Assembly: GCA_027596075.1 (NCBI GenBank)
Contig: JADGJC010000363.1
Span: forward strand, 1-38,203
Reading direction: 5' to 3'
From: Rhizophlyctis rosea
Lineage: Eukaryota; Chytridiomycota; Chytridiomycetes; Rhizophlyctidales; Rhizophlyctidaceae
Length of the DNA stretch: 38,203 nucleotides
Shown: positions 1 to 9,343 of the stretch, piece after piece
Layout of the letters: each line of letters begins with the position of its first letter
Numbering within the stretch: the stretch's first letter is position 1
Translations under genes and position numbers: made by a program
The notes under the pieces: model-generated
Told to the model about the DNA's origin: nothing
The model's database searches: none
What the model saw: only the letters and a program-made list of their open reading frames with translations

Positions 1-411
1 ATCAAAACGCTTGATGAACTACTGTTACAAGCAGACCTTTTGGACGAGAATGTCCTGACGGCTCTGCAAAAACGGCGCTTGGTGGGAGTTATTGCGCGTA
101 CATGTGTTGATAGGGATGATCGGCAGATCAATGAACATTGGAGGGTTGTTGAGGAATCGGTGGGAACGGTGAAGGAGTTCAAACAACCGTTCGGACAACG
201 GTTCCTAGGTCATTACCCGATGGGCAGTGTGTCATTTGGGATGTTTAGTGGCTGGCCGCTTTACGTAGAGCCGGGACATATCAGCACCAGCTGCACCAAG
301 CGGATAGAGTCACTTCCACGCCGAGACTTGAGTGAGCGCCAGACCCGCCAAGCGCGACAGAGAGACCCTCCGATCTTTATGACCGCGGTCTATATTTGCC
401 GCCGTTTGTGA
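1..411 (+). CDS. unrecognised partial ORF, 3' end of a gene
   Basis: The frame is open from the first base of the window to a TGA at 409-411, 136 codons, so it is probably the last exon of a gene beginning outside the window. I do not recognise the protein. Its first half is charged and helical in look (LDENVLTALQKRR, QINEHWRVVEESVG) and its last third is Arg-rich (PRRDLSERQTRQARQRD). No in-frame ATG near the edge supports a start here. The Arg-rich end may be intronic or untranslated sequence read by chance. An open frame of this length is only moderate evidence of coding. Confidence 0.3.
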   Translation: MKTLDELLLQADLLDENVLTALQKRRLVGVIARTCVDRDDRQINEHWRVVEESVGTVKEFKQPFGQRFLGHYPMGSVSFGMFSGWPLYVEPGHISTSCTKRIESLPRRDLSERQTRQARQRDPPIFMTAVYICRRL

Positions 412-1827
412 AATACAAATCAGTTGCCCCTTTCTCCTCCACCGCGCCGGACATGATGATTGTAATAAAACAAAAAGAGAGTGTGTACTCCAGTGTCAAG
501 GTTACTGCGGATCAGGAATGCCTGGGGTAGCAACATAATCTCATCAAGCCATTGCAGGGAACTGTTGAAGGCGGCAAGATCCGAAGAAAACCATTGTACC
601 TTGGTGATATCACCCACAAACTCGTGACTACTGAATGCAAGATTTGAGCAGTACATCTCTTTTGCCTTCTTTTTCACACTTTACATGACTTTCAGATCCT
701 TCAGAGCCCACCATATATGGCGTCCTGGAGTAGACAGATGAATTTAGGCAGAAAAGTTGTGAAGAGATTGATTGCTGGGAATCAGGGGAAGATCATTCAA
801 TTGCTTTCTTCCCCAACTGGCATGATTGATGAAGCTGGGAGGTGCGCTACGTTGAGAGTCCGTGGGGGTTGTCCATACCAATCCACATGGCGCATCCAGC
901 AAAGATAGAGTCACATTAGACGGCCTATTTCATTGTTTACACCTGCCTTTTGATTGATACATCATGTTTCCTTGGAGGGTTTAGAAGGCTCCCACCTTGC
1001 CAACGACGGAAGCAGCATGTCACACCCAAAGCCTGATTGCTTTTTGCTGGGCAATGAAACGGATTTCCTTCCACCTTTCATCAGTTCGCTCTTCTGGTTT
1101 GGATGAAAAATGAAATGTCGCGAAGTGTGCAGGAAACATGTAATGCCTTACCTCGATGCCCTGTGCAGTACCAAGTTGAACTGGGCCTGGATCTTCGCAA
1201 ATTTCTTTTCCATTACTTTGCATGACGCTTATAAATTGCGTCGCCACTCCGAAAAGGCCATATATTGTTAGGAAGGTGGTTGTTTTATGAGATCATGGTT
1301 TACTATAAAAATCTCTCAATGAATAGTCTGCGGGTCTATTGCCTACGTCAAAGCGGAAGTCGCCGCACAAGACGTTGCTTCCCGATGATCCTGCCGTTAG
1401 AATGGTACCTGTTCAGCATTACCTTCTTTGCTTATATTGCAAGGGGTAAATCAGTTGCAAAATTCAGAAGTGTAACCATGCAGAAGCTTCTTTAGAGGTA
1501 ATGGACCGCCGCCACTTGCTCGCTAAGATTGTTCATGGAGTACGTGCATTTAATGACTCAAATCCACTTTAAAGGGCGAATAAGTAGTAAATGAGCTCTC
1601 CATGAAACGCTGCACTTCACCGGAATGACTCTTCATCAAAGTTCAAAGGAACAATGATGGATCAGTTTTCGGCAGAACGGCCAAGTCAATACTCTTTTTC
1701 GGGAAAAATGGTTTGATACACTGTGTGCTTTCATTCTCATCAAAAAGCGTCAAAAGAAAAACAACTGAGAGAGGAAGGGATTCGAGAAACTGGTTAAGAG
1801 GAGCCATACGTTCTGCACGACACAAAG
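412..1827. other. non-coding stretch, nothing firm
   Basis: No recognisable gene. On the minus strand a frame from about 1285 down to 1020 is open, and it contains a hydrophobic segment (LTIYGLFGVATQFISV) followed by a charged C-terminus ending in a TGA. A donor-like GTAAGG lies inside it. This could be the last exon of a membrane protein, but nothing upstream continues it. Confidence 0.3.
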
Positions 1828-2067
1828 ATGAAGGTTGGAGTTGTGCTCAAAAGAGGGCGGAAACACCGGATGAGGTCGAAAGGGCTCGCACTTCCTGCAA
1901 GTACGGCGTGGTTCTTTCAAAGTTCAAAACTTCCAAAGCGAAACGAATTGATCGTCGACAGACAGAAGTCGTACGACATCCAGAGTATGGACGATTTTTT
2001 GAAGTGGCGGAAAATCCCAAACGTGGAAGAAGACTTAACGCGCCAATGTATACCTTCACCTTGTTGA
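1828..2067 (+). CDS. small ORF of unknown function
   Basis: A 79-codon frame with a true ATG. It starts basic (VVLKRGRKHRMRSK) and ends with an acidic/helical stretch (SYDIQSMDDFLKWRK). A second, overlapping plus frame (1713-2189) is open over the same bases, so at most one of the two can be real. No family is recognised, no promoter is obvious and no splice sites extend it. It is listed only because it has a good ATG and a plausible composition. Confidence 0.18.
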   Translation: MKVGVVLKRGRKHRMRSKGLALPASTAWFFQSSKLPKRNELIVDRQKSYDIQSMDDFLKWRKIPNVEEDLTRQCIPSPC

Positions 2068-2189
2068 CCTGTAATTACCGAAAAAGTGGACACTTCATAG
2101 AGTGCTCAGGCACCGAAATGTCATTGAGGAAATTGCAAGAGAACTCACCAGACTGCAATGCATTTTTCGACGGCTCCTCAGTAAGCTGA

Positions 2190-3815
2190 ACCGTCACGGT
2201 AGAAAAGCGGGCTTGCAACACCGATGGGCGTTCAAATCTGATGAAAAGCTTAGATAGTTACTTAAAGTGATTTCCCAGGCGCTTAATCATGGTGACTAAC
2301 GCGAGCTGGTTTCATAAACGCTACCTGCGCCCGTTTCTTTGGGAGAGGTGAAGGGTCGAAAAAAAACAAGGTGTCGGTTAAGCACATCACATCACCGCAT
2401 GTTGAAAGCTATCGTTGCTCATACATTTCCACCATCTGCTCATCGAGGGGACATCTGAATGCTTTTTGATGTTCGTGTTGTTCTCGCCTTTGACCACTAC
2501 AGGTTAAGGATGAACAACGACCACACACGATATTGCTTACCTCACCAACCCGCCCGTGCCTCCGCCACACGCGCTTCCAGCTCGACCTCCACACACACAC
2601 AAAATCCCATTTTAGATAAAACGTTCCCCAAGTGTGGTTTCCACCGAAGTGAAACAGATGGTGTACTCCCACTTTTTGGGTATGGAGCTCTCAACCTACC
2701 TGCATCATGTGTCCATCGAACTCTTACCTTGTCTGCAACTCCTACGAAACCTCCGACTCAACGGCATATGTGAAAATCCATTTTCTCACCCCAGCATCAT
2801 CCAACCTCCATTTCATACTCGACTAGGAGCCGGAAAGTATGCTGGCATATGCCAGTTTGTCTGACAGTCCCATCCACCACTCCCCATTCCGTTCCCGTCC
2901 CCCAACAAAAAACCGGCATTACGATCCCCTAGGGAAGTCAACCCAAAAATTCCTTCCATGTCAAAAAGTCCACCAAAATGTCCTCCCGAAACGCAGCCAT
3001 CGTCCCATACCAACGTCAACAAGTGCCCACAAGATCTCCTGTAGTCTCTGGGTTGCTATGGACCGCCGGGCGCGGGAAACAAGTGAGCGTGGTGGGGTGA
3101 CATAAGTGGTGGACCTACATCCGCGAATTGTAGGTTGAAATCGGAAGTTAGATATGCGGGCAACGGGAATTTCGAATAATCGGGGTCTGGCCGTGCTTTT
3201 GATGCTTTACTGCACAGGGGTCGACTGAAAACGTATCTTTAGAAAAAGCGTTGGGTGATTCTGGTATGATTTAAGGGATGAAGGGGCGTTGCAAGGGCAG
3301 GAGCGATGGTAGGGGTGTGCTGACGAGGGTTTTGGAAGGGAAAATTGAGCTGATCGTTGGCGCCGATGGGGAAGTTCATAAGATGGAGAGGACAAATGTT
3401 AGCGCCACATTCCGATCTGCAAAAAGCACAAGTGTGTGAGGACCGTGTGTTGGATTGTACATCAAATAGTATGGCGAAAAGTTGGGAATCGACAGTCGTA
3501 CGCTATATATGGGAGGTGGTCAAGTTTCAGAATTAACGGACGACGTTTACTTACATATTCCTATTGATATATATATGGGCCGGAAGGTTTGAGAAGGCGA
3601 AGGGGGACCATTGGGACGCCCCAGCAGAATTGAGCAAGCTCTTTCAAAAAACTAATGAACCAAAGTTGCGGAGGGGGTGCCATAGTGTAGGTTCCCAGCA
3701 GCTCAGAGCCAGCGGGTCATCTGCCACTAACTGATGTCATTGACGGAAAATGGAGGAGAGACGGGTGCGGAGGCCAACGGCACACAATCAGCCAGAAGAA
3801 TTTTGAGAGGGGACG
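2190..3815. other. non-coding stretch, C/T-rich centre
   Basis: Short open frames only, none convincing. Bases 2740-3050 are rich in C and T on the plus strand, which keeps stop codons rare and makes small chance ORFs. A TATATATA run sits at about 3568-3577. No RNA gene or mobile-element signature was found. Confidence 0.4.
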
Positions 3816-3899
3816 CGGTTTGACAGTGTGGCTTGTATTGGATCGAGTTGGTTTGTGTTCAGCCTCACGCTTGGTGATCAAGTCAATCGTCCGAACGCG

Positions 3900-4210
3900 A
3901 TTCTGGCACATTTCTCCTTCGCTCACTCTCACCTTCCGCTCACGACATTTTCCCACGGCACAATCGACACTCCCATTCTACACGGTTTTCATCACCACAA
4001 CGTCAATCCATCCACCATACATACATACCAAGTCAAGACAACAACCACCTTCACCTGCTCGTCCAACCTTCCCGCCTTTTCGCGTTGCTGCGCATTCTCC
4101 CTTTGGAAACCCATCAACACCACCAAACACCACCCGCATGCACCTCTCAAGACCCACACGTTCTGTTCCTGTATATTCCGGGCACTATACTTGGTCACCC
4201 TGTGACCAAT
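3900..4210 (+). promoter_or_regulatory. C/A-rich leader or promoter before the 4.2 kb ORF
   Basis: This G-poor tract has repeated CACA, CCACC and CATACATAC runs and ends just before an ATG at 4211. The same kind of tract precedes the ATGs at 5055 and 5591. In fungi such tracts are typical of transcription starts and 5' untranslated leaders. That is the whole basis of the call; no TATA box is evident close by. Confidence 0.4.
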
Positions 4211-4244
4211 ATGAGTGCTCGTGATATACCAGGTCCTAGACCTG
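4191..4244. repeat. two adjacent short inverted repeats
   Basis: TTGGTCAC-CCT-GTGACCAA (4191-4209) is a perfect 8-bp-arm inverted repeat. CAGGTC-CTA-GACCTG (4230-4244) is a perfect 6-bp-arm repeat, also with a 3-bp spacer. They flank the ATG at 4211. They could be dimeric-factor binding sites or small hairpins in the mRNA. Confidence 0.5.
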
Positions 4245-4678
4245 TGTTTAAGACATCGGCGCATGTCTTCGGCTGCAACTTTCTACCTGTCAAGCTTCAA
4301 GAAGCCCAATGGCTCAAGTCCTTCTACAAGACTAACCTTCTCTCCTTGCTTGGGTGGGAAAGCTTCGGCTGGAACACCGCTCGCACCTGAGATCCTTTTT
4401 GGATTCGAAAAAGCGCCTTCACGGAGGTGCGGTCTGCATGGGGCCAGAAACTCCGGGCACCAGGTTCACGCCGCGCTCTCGGAAGTTACGAGAGGCCCAC
4501 CTACAAGTCTGATCTTTTTTCCCCTCTGGGGTCCTTCTTGGATCCAAAAAGCGCCTTCACAGAGGTGCGGTCTGCTTGGGGCCAGAAACTCTGGGCAACA
4601 GGTGCAAGCGATCTCTCTCTTGCGAATCTACAGTCTTCCTTACAAGCGGGACTTGTATCTTTGTACTTGGACTAACTT
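4211..4678 (+). pseudogene. unknown small protein with duplicated segment, in-frame TGA
   Basis: From ATG 4211 the frame reads MSARDIPGPRPVFKTSAHVF and continues in a credible protein composition for 59 codons to TGA 4388-4390. The same frame then stays open for another 95 codons to a TAA, passing through a duplicated segment (KSAFTEVRSAWGQKL twice, 46 codons apart). The first copy is preceded by a one-base difference relative to the second, so the reading frame differs upstream of it. No family is recognised. Either the protein ends at 4390, or the gene is broken by the TGA, or a short intron removes it. An alternative frame from ATG 4263 is also open across both repeat copies (APSRRCGLHGARNSG and APSQRCGLLGARNSG). 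Confidence 0.35.
4391..4617 (+). repeat. direct repeat, two ~90-bp copies 138 bp apart
   Basis: Copy 1 is about 4391-4480 and copy 2 about 4530-4617. Shared landmarks are AAGCGCCTTCAC (4411 and 4549) and TGGGGCCAGAAACTC. The offset after the landmark is 138 bp, a multiple of three, so both copies are read in the same frame. Copy 1 has one extra base before the A-run. Confidence 0.75.
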
Positions 4679-4682
4679 GTAA

Positions 4683-5054
4683 TATAAAATTGGGAGTTTG
4701 AATTGGATTGAAAGAGATGTATGTAATCAGAATAGACTTCATTCAGGAAATATCAACGGATTATCCGCGTGGAAATATTCTATGACAATATGGTGGTAGA
4801 GCCCATCTAGACAGCTGACGATTCCAATATTTGGCTTCAACTCCCAATTCTTGAGGGTGGGAAAGTTCATTCCATTCCATGAAGGTGGCTGGTCCCATTG
4901 CGAGAGCCATGACGCGCCAGCTGACTTTCCTGAGATATTCAATTTTCCCACCCACCACACACAAACTGCACCCTTCTTTTTCTCCTTCCCTTTTGCTTTC
5001 ATCGGGGTCCTAATATACCACGTTCTCCCGTTTCTCGACCGTATCTTCATCAAC
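4683..5054 (+). promoter_or_regulatory. upstream region and pyrimidine-rich leader of the RRM exon
   Basis: No gene is seen. Bases 4945-5054 are strongly pyrimidine-rich and G-poor (CCCACCACACACAAACTGC, then TTCTTTTTCTCC) and lead straight into ATG 5055 in the context CATCAACATGCG. This looks like the transcription start and leader of the RRM/FCP1 locus. Confidence 0.45.
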
Positions 5055-5330
5055 ATGCGCACCATCAATGTCGGTGGCATACCGGCCAGGGCAACACGAC
5101 AGCAGCTTATGGACCGCTTTGACATATACGGGAAAATCATCGATACTGTTTTGAAGGACAGATACACGGGAACAGTGCCGTCTAAATATGCCTTCATACT
5201 GTTCGACACGGCAGCGGAAGCTGAAGCGGCGGTCAGCGGTGAGGCTAAGGGCGCCGAACGCTTTCTGGGCGGAACTCTCAGTATGTCACGCAAAGAACCC
5301 CCCATGCAAAAGGAAAGTCCTGTTCATTGA
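5055..5330 (+). CDS. RRM-domain exon, probably fused to FCP1
   Basis: From ATG 5055 the frame encodes a nearly complete RNA recognition motif. The RNP2-like strand is INVGGI, then helix 1 (ATRQQLMDRFDIYG), the RNP1-like strand KYAFILFD, and helix 2 (AAEAEAAVSGEA). A good donor (GTATGT, 5281) and acceptor (TTTGCAG, 5342) define a 62-nt intron. Splicing gives the expected last strand, GGTLKVSLS, and joins in frame to a Ser/His/Gln-rich stretch that runs without a stop into FCP1 at 5591. Without splicing the protein ends at TGA 5328-5330 as a 91-residue RRM. RRMs bind single-stranded RNA. The domain is clear; whether it is a separate gene, an N-terminal extension of FCP1, or both through intron retention is open. 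Confidence 0.7.
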   Translation: MRTINVGGIPARATRQQLMDRFDIYGKIIDTVLKDRYTGTVPSKYAFILFDTAAEAEAAVSGEAKGAERFLGGTLSMSRKEPPMQKESPVH

Positions 5331-5342
5331 CCTTCTTTGCAG

Positions 5343-5590
5343 AAGTAAGTCTCAGCAATACCGAGCTACCCGACCCCGGCATGGTCAAGGTTCCTCAATC
5401 CACATCCCAATCCTCGCTTTCCCACTCCTCACAACACTCCTCCTGGCACTCTTCACAAAATACATCATCCAAATCCACCTGCCTTCCATCATATCGCACA
5501 AAGCAACTCCCACACTCACAACACTCATCTCCTTACCCAACCAACTCTTCCTCACAACACCCACCACAACCCAAACACAACCCCTCCACA
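5343..5590 (+). other. Ser/His/Gln-rich linker or FCP1 5' leader
   Basis: This segment is open in the same frame as both the spliced RRM and FCP1. It would encode a low-complexity linker (SSLSHSSQHSSWHSSQ and similar). Its composition is equally that of a fungal 5' leader: C/A-rich, G-poor, ending CCCCTCCACAATG. It may serve as leader for an FCP1 transcript starting at ATG 5591 and as linker in a fused product. Confidence 0.5.
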
Positions 5591-8500
5591 ATGCGCCATT
5601 CTTCTCATTCGGCAGAGTCTGGGAGTCACCAGATATCCGGAAGTGCTGGAGGGGAAGGGGGTAGGCGGTTACGGCAAGGTCCGGCCCTTGTATCCGTAAA
5701 GATCCCCGACGAATGTTTTCCTCTCAGTATCACCAGTGTTGTTAGTGTGGGGAGGGAGGTTGATGCTGAGGACGTGATTGTGCAGTTTTGTGGTGTGGGT
5801 GGCCAGAAGGGAGAGCTAAAGGCTAGGATAGCCGGAACCATCCAATCGGTGAATCTGCGAGCCGGTAGTGTCTTGAATACGGCAGCGCGGTGAGTATCTA
5901 TGTCCATTCACTCTTCCTTTCGAACTTGCTTGTATGGGGCATGTGGGGGCGCACTCATCATGATATTCTGCTTTCACGCACTCATTGTACGGATGGGCTG
6001 CAGGGAATCACACGTCACCATCATCAGAAGCTGTCCCCACACTTCCGTACAGGATGGGCGCTGCTTGACTTGTAGTAAGACAGTCCAGGTTTGTTATGGC
6101 GTCTTGTTCACCACCACGCTTTCAGTCGAACTTACCCTTTGAATAGCAAAACAAGCCTGAACCTCTCTCCGTCGACTTCCTTCTCAAATCCCGCAAACTG
6201 GTGTTGATCCTTGACTTGGATCAAACCCTGGTGCATGCAGTTCCGGGTATAGATTACGACACCTGGTTACAAGAATTGGCGACTGATTGGCCTGATGAGG
6301 CTAAGGTAAGAATGCTGATCAAATCAACCGGCCATGATGACGAATTTGTTGATATTGTATCGGCAGCGGATTCATCGGTTCAGGTTGGTGGAGACGGGCA
6401 ATCGGGAAACGTTTTTGGCTGTAAGGTAAGGGCTCCAGTTGCGCAGTCGTGCAGTACTTACAATGACTTATGTCCAACATTCCAGGGAAGGTGTGGTTGA
6501 GTTTTTAGAGCTGTTGGCGAAGACGTTTGAGTTGGTGGTTTATACTGCCGGTGTGGACGAGTATGCGCAGCGGGTGGGTGGGATTTTGGACCCGAACGGG
6601 AACTTGTTAAAGGGGAGGTTGTTCGGCAAGTCGTCACTGTACAGAGACAGGAATGGTGGGTTCATTTTCGCCGTCATGAATTAGACGGAGGTTTCTTTGC
6701 TGATGTTTTAGTTTTCAGGTATTGACTGGAAGCGATTTGATCATGTGGTTCCCGGGGTGGAGTCGTTGTCACTCGTGGTCGACGACACTTGGAAAGTCTG
6801 GAATTTCCACGACGCTGTGGTGCCCATCTCGTCATGTAAGATATTCAGCTTCTCCGTTCCACGCATGTTGGCTCCTCATTGATGTTTCTTCTTTTCTCCA
6901 AAATCAGTTTACTTTTTCCCTCCCGACCCGAGAACCGCAGGCGCCGTCCAACTTAGCCCTCAACAGCAGAATGGGCTCACGACTGTAGCAGATCTGCTGC
7001 AGCGCGTGTGTATCGAGTATTTTGAAGCTTTTGATGAGGGAAGGGCGGTTGGTGGGGATGCCCGAGGATTGGATGTTGGGAGGGTGATTGCGGGTATGAG
7101 GAGTGGAGTTTTGCAGGGATGTAGTCTCGTCCTCAGTCAAATTTATACTGGACATTTGGAGTGTCGCTTTCCCCAGTGAGTGTTTCGCTGCGCTTCCCCT
7201 TCGCAACCCCACCCATTTAATCTTGCGTGGTATTTTCAGCCACCCCCTCGTCAAAGCCATCGAAAAGCTAGGGGGCACTGTAACGGAGAGTCTGGACCAC
7301 ACGACAACCCATTTGGTCTTGCAGGGTGTAAGTGTTGAAACTCCTTCCCATCTTTGTAGATCCAAAATTCATGAGGTGTCCAACAGGATAGAAATACACT
7401 CAAAGTCGATGAGGCGCGTAGGAGGGGAGGGATAACGATAGTTGATGTTGGATGGTAAGGATCTTTACTATAGGCCATATTCGTTGTCTTTGAGGATGAA
7501 ACTCATTGGTTTCCGCTAGGGTGTGGAGTTGCATTTGGAATTGGAACTTGGTTCCCGAGGAACACCACCCAATCAAAGTCTCCTACAAACCCGACGGGTC
7601 AAGCGTGCTTGACCGAAGGAGAAGTGTGGGGGGGATGGCAGGTGAGGGGTCGGGTAAGTGTCTCTCTATTTTATGTTTTATGTGCTATTTATGAAGCCCG
7701 ACGGGGAAGAGGAGGGTGAAGGGAGCGGAAAGGCGTTGGTGACTCCCCCACAATGGAGACAGAACGGATTGACGGCTGCCCCGGCACCGGGAGGGGAGTT
7801 TCGTTGGAAATAGCAGGGCCCACACTTCTTCCTCTATGCGGATTGACATTGACGGGAACGTTTCACTTTTTGGAATTGCAGGAGTGCGGAGTGGACGGGA
7901 CACGCGTAGCTCCCCTGCCCATGAATCTAGTGATTTGAAAAGTCAATCGGATAGTAACCTCTTGAAGTTGAAGATTGCGATGGAGGAGGGGGAGGGGATG
8001 AGGAAATTGGTGAGGGAGAAGGAGGAGGCGCTGAAGGCTTTGCAGGGGGAGATGGATAGTGTGAAGTTGGAGTTGACGGGGAAGGATGGGGAGTTTGTTG
8101 TTTTGAAAAGGGATGTGGAGGGTTTGGAGAGTGAGATTGAGAGGCGGAAGAATGTGGAGGCCGGTAGGTGATGGGTTGCGCCATTTGTAGCTGTTTTCTC
8201 AAGCTTCTGAACTTTCGAACTGACCAACGGGCTATTATAGGCTTGTTGGCGCAGATCCAATCTGACCGGATGACAGCAGAGGAGTATGGGGCGCAGATGA
8301 ATGCGCGGTTGGAGGAGCTCACACAGGTATGATTCCGGCCTCTCAAAATGCACCCGTTGGATCTTCACGCACGAATCGCCTTCCCCCAAATCCAGACTGT
8401 CCAAAACCAACAACAACTCATTACAACTCTCCAATCGGAGGCCCAACAAACCGCACAAACCCTCACGACATCCCACAATCAAACCATCGCCGAAATCCAC

Positions 8501-9343
8501 GCCACGCACGAAGCGGAACTCACCACCCTCCAAACCCAACTCTCTCAGCTCCGCGCGGAATGGGAAAGGACCTCCGAAGAACAATCTGCCGCAGCCCAAG
8601 CTAGCCAGGAGGAGTCGAAGGCGCGTTTGGATGCCAAGGAGAAGGAGGTTATGGCGGTTAAGGGGGAGACGATTGAGAAGGAGGCGGAGTGGGTTAAGAA
8701 GTTTAGGGCATTGGAGGGGGAGTTGTCTGATGCTAGGAAGGAGTCGGAGGGGAAGAAGGGGTTTGGGAAGGAGGATGACGGTGGGGCGAAGGCGGAGGAG
8801 GAGGAGGAGGAGGAGGAGAAGGAAAAGGAAAAGGAGAAGGAGAAACCGAAGGAGAAGGAGAAAGAGAAGAAGAAAGAAAAGGAGGAGAAGGAGAGGAAAA
8901 AGGAGGAGAAGGAGAAGGAGAAGGAGAGGGCGAAGAAAGAGGAGTGGAATAACGCGGGGTGGACCCTTCCCTTGTGGGATCGGGAGAAGTTGGAAGGGAG
9001 GGTGATGCCGGTTAGTGGGGATGAGGTGGTTGGGGAGTTGGATGTGTGCAAAAGGCCTTCACGGTACCTAAACATACAGCCTATACCATACCTTCTCCTC
9101 CTCGACATTCCGCCCGCCGAAGAATACGACCAAGATGAGGACAGCAACCCTCCCATCCCTCTCGCCGACCGATACTCGCAAGACCAAGGCGCCAATCCCC
9201 CCATTCCTCCCGCAGACCAACACTCCCAGCACGAAGATGCCAACCCCTCCACTCCTCCGGCAGACGGACACTCTCAAGACGAAGACCTGGACCTTCCCTT
9301 CCCAGCCTGCACCCAAACCCCCGTCACTGGTAACAAGAAGTAA
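5591..9343 (+). CDS. fcp1: RNA polymerase II CTD phosphatase FCP1, 13 exons
   Basis: Exons: 5591-5889, 6004-6088, 6147-6305, 6367-6425, 6486-6655, 6719-6835, 6908-7175, 7240-7327, 7387-7454, 7520-7653, 7882-8163, 8241-8326, 8396-9343. They sum to 2,763 nt (920 residues plus TAA), all GT-AG and in phase. FCP1 removes phosphate from Ser residues of the Rpb1 C-terminal repeat in the nucleus. In order: a lipoyl-like N-terminus; a Cys segment (SCPHTSVQDGRCLTC, ~113-127) typical of FCP1; the catalytic DLDQT with D151 and D153; YTAG; the paired Asp at 279-280; a BRCT domain (~363-452, ending VWSCIWNWNLVPEE); a coiled coil (~490-735); a Glu/Lys run; and four 16-residue repeats at the end. Human FCP1 is 961 residues and yeast 732, so the length fits. 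The 228-nt intron 7654-7881 is the weakest join; an alternative exon from 7710 would stop at 7813, just after the BRCT. Trp is always TGG here. Confidence 0.88.
8790..8945 (+). repeat. purine-only GAG/GAA/AAG triplet tract
   Basis: An almost pure A/G run on the plus strand inside the last FCP1 exon. In frame it encodes alternating Glu and Lys (charged single-helix type). It is prone to slippage, so its length may vary between strains and the assembly may be uncertain here. Confidence 0.8.
9125..9310 (+). repeat. 48-bp tandem repeat, four copies, in FCP1 C-terminus
   Basis: Copies start at 9125, 9173, 9221 and 9269 (last one partial). In the FCP1 frame each encodes 16 residues of the pattern [YH]-S/D-Q-D/H-[EQ]-D/G-x-N-P-P/S-x-P-x-A-D. 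The unit length keeps all three frames in register, and the +1 frame is also open through the array and on to about 9515. Confidence 0.8.

Noticed and set aside
7753..7938. Extra exon candidates between the FCP1 BRCT and coiled coil
   Set aside because: None combines a usable donor with the phase needed to reach the coiled-coil frame; only the direct 7653-to-7882 join keeps phase.
8301..9005. Arg-rich 234-codon frame over the FCP1 tail
   Set aside because: It is the shifted reading of the purine tract that encodes the Glu/Lys run; poly-Arg arises from AGG/GGA triplets, and the FCP1 frame is tied to conserved upstream exons.
8545..9252. Ser/Phe-rich 235-codon minus-strand frame
   Set aside because: Antisense of the same purine tract (TCC/TTC triplets); no splice sites or motif.
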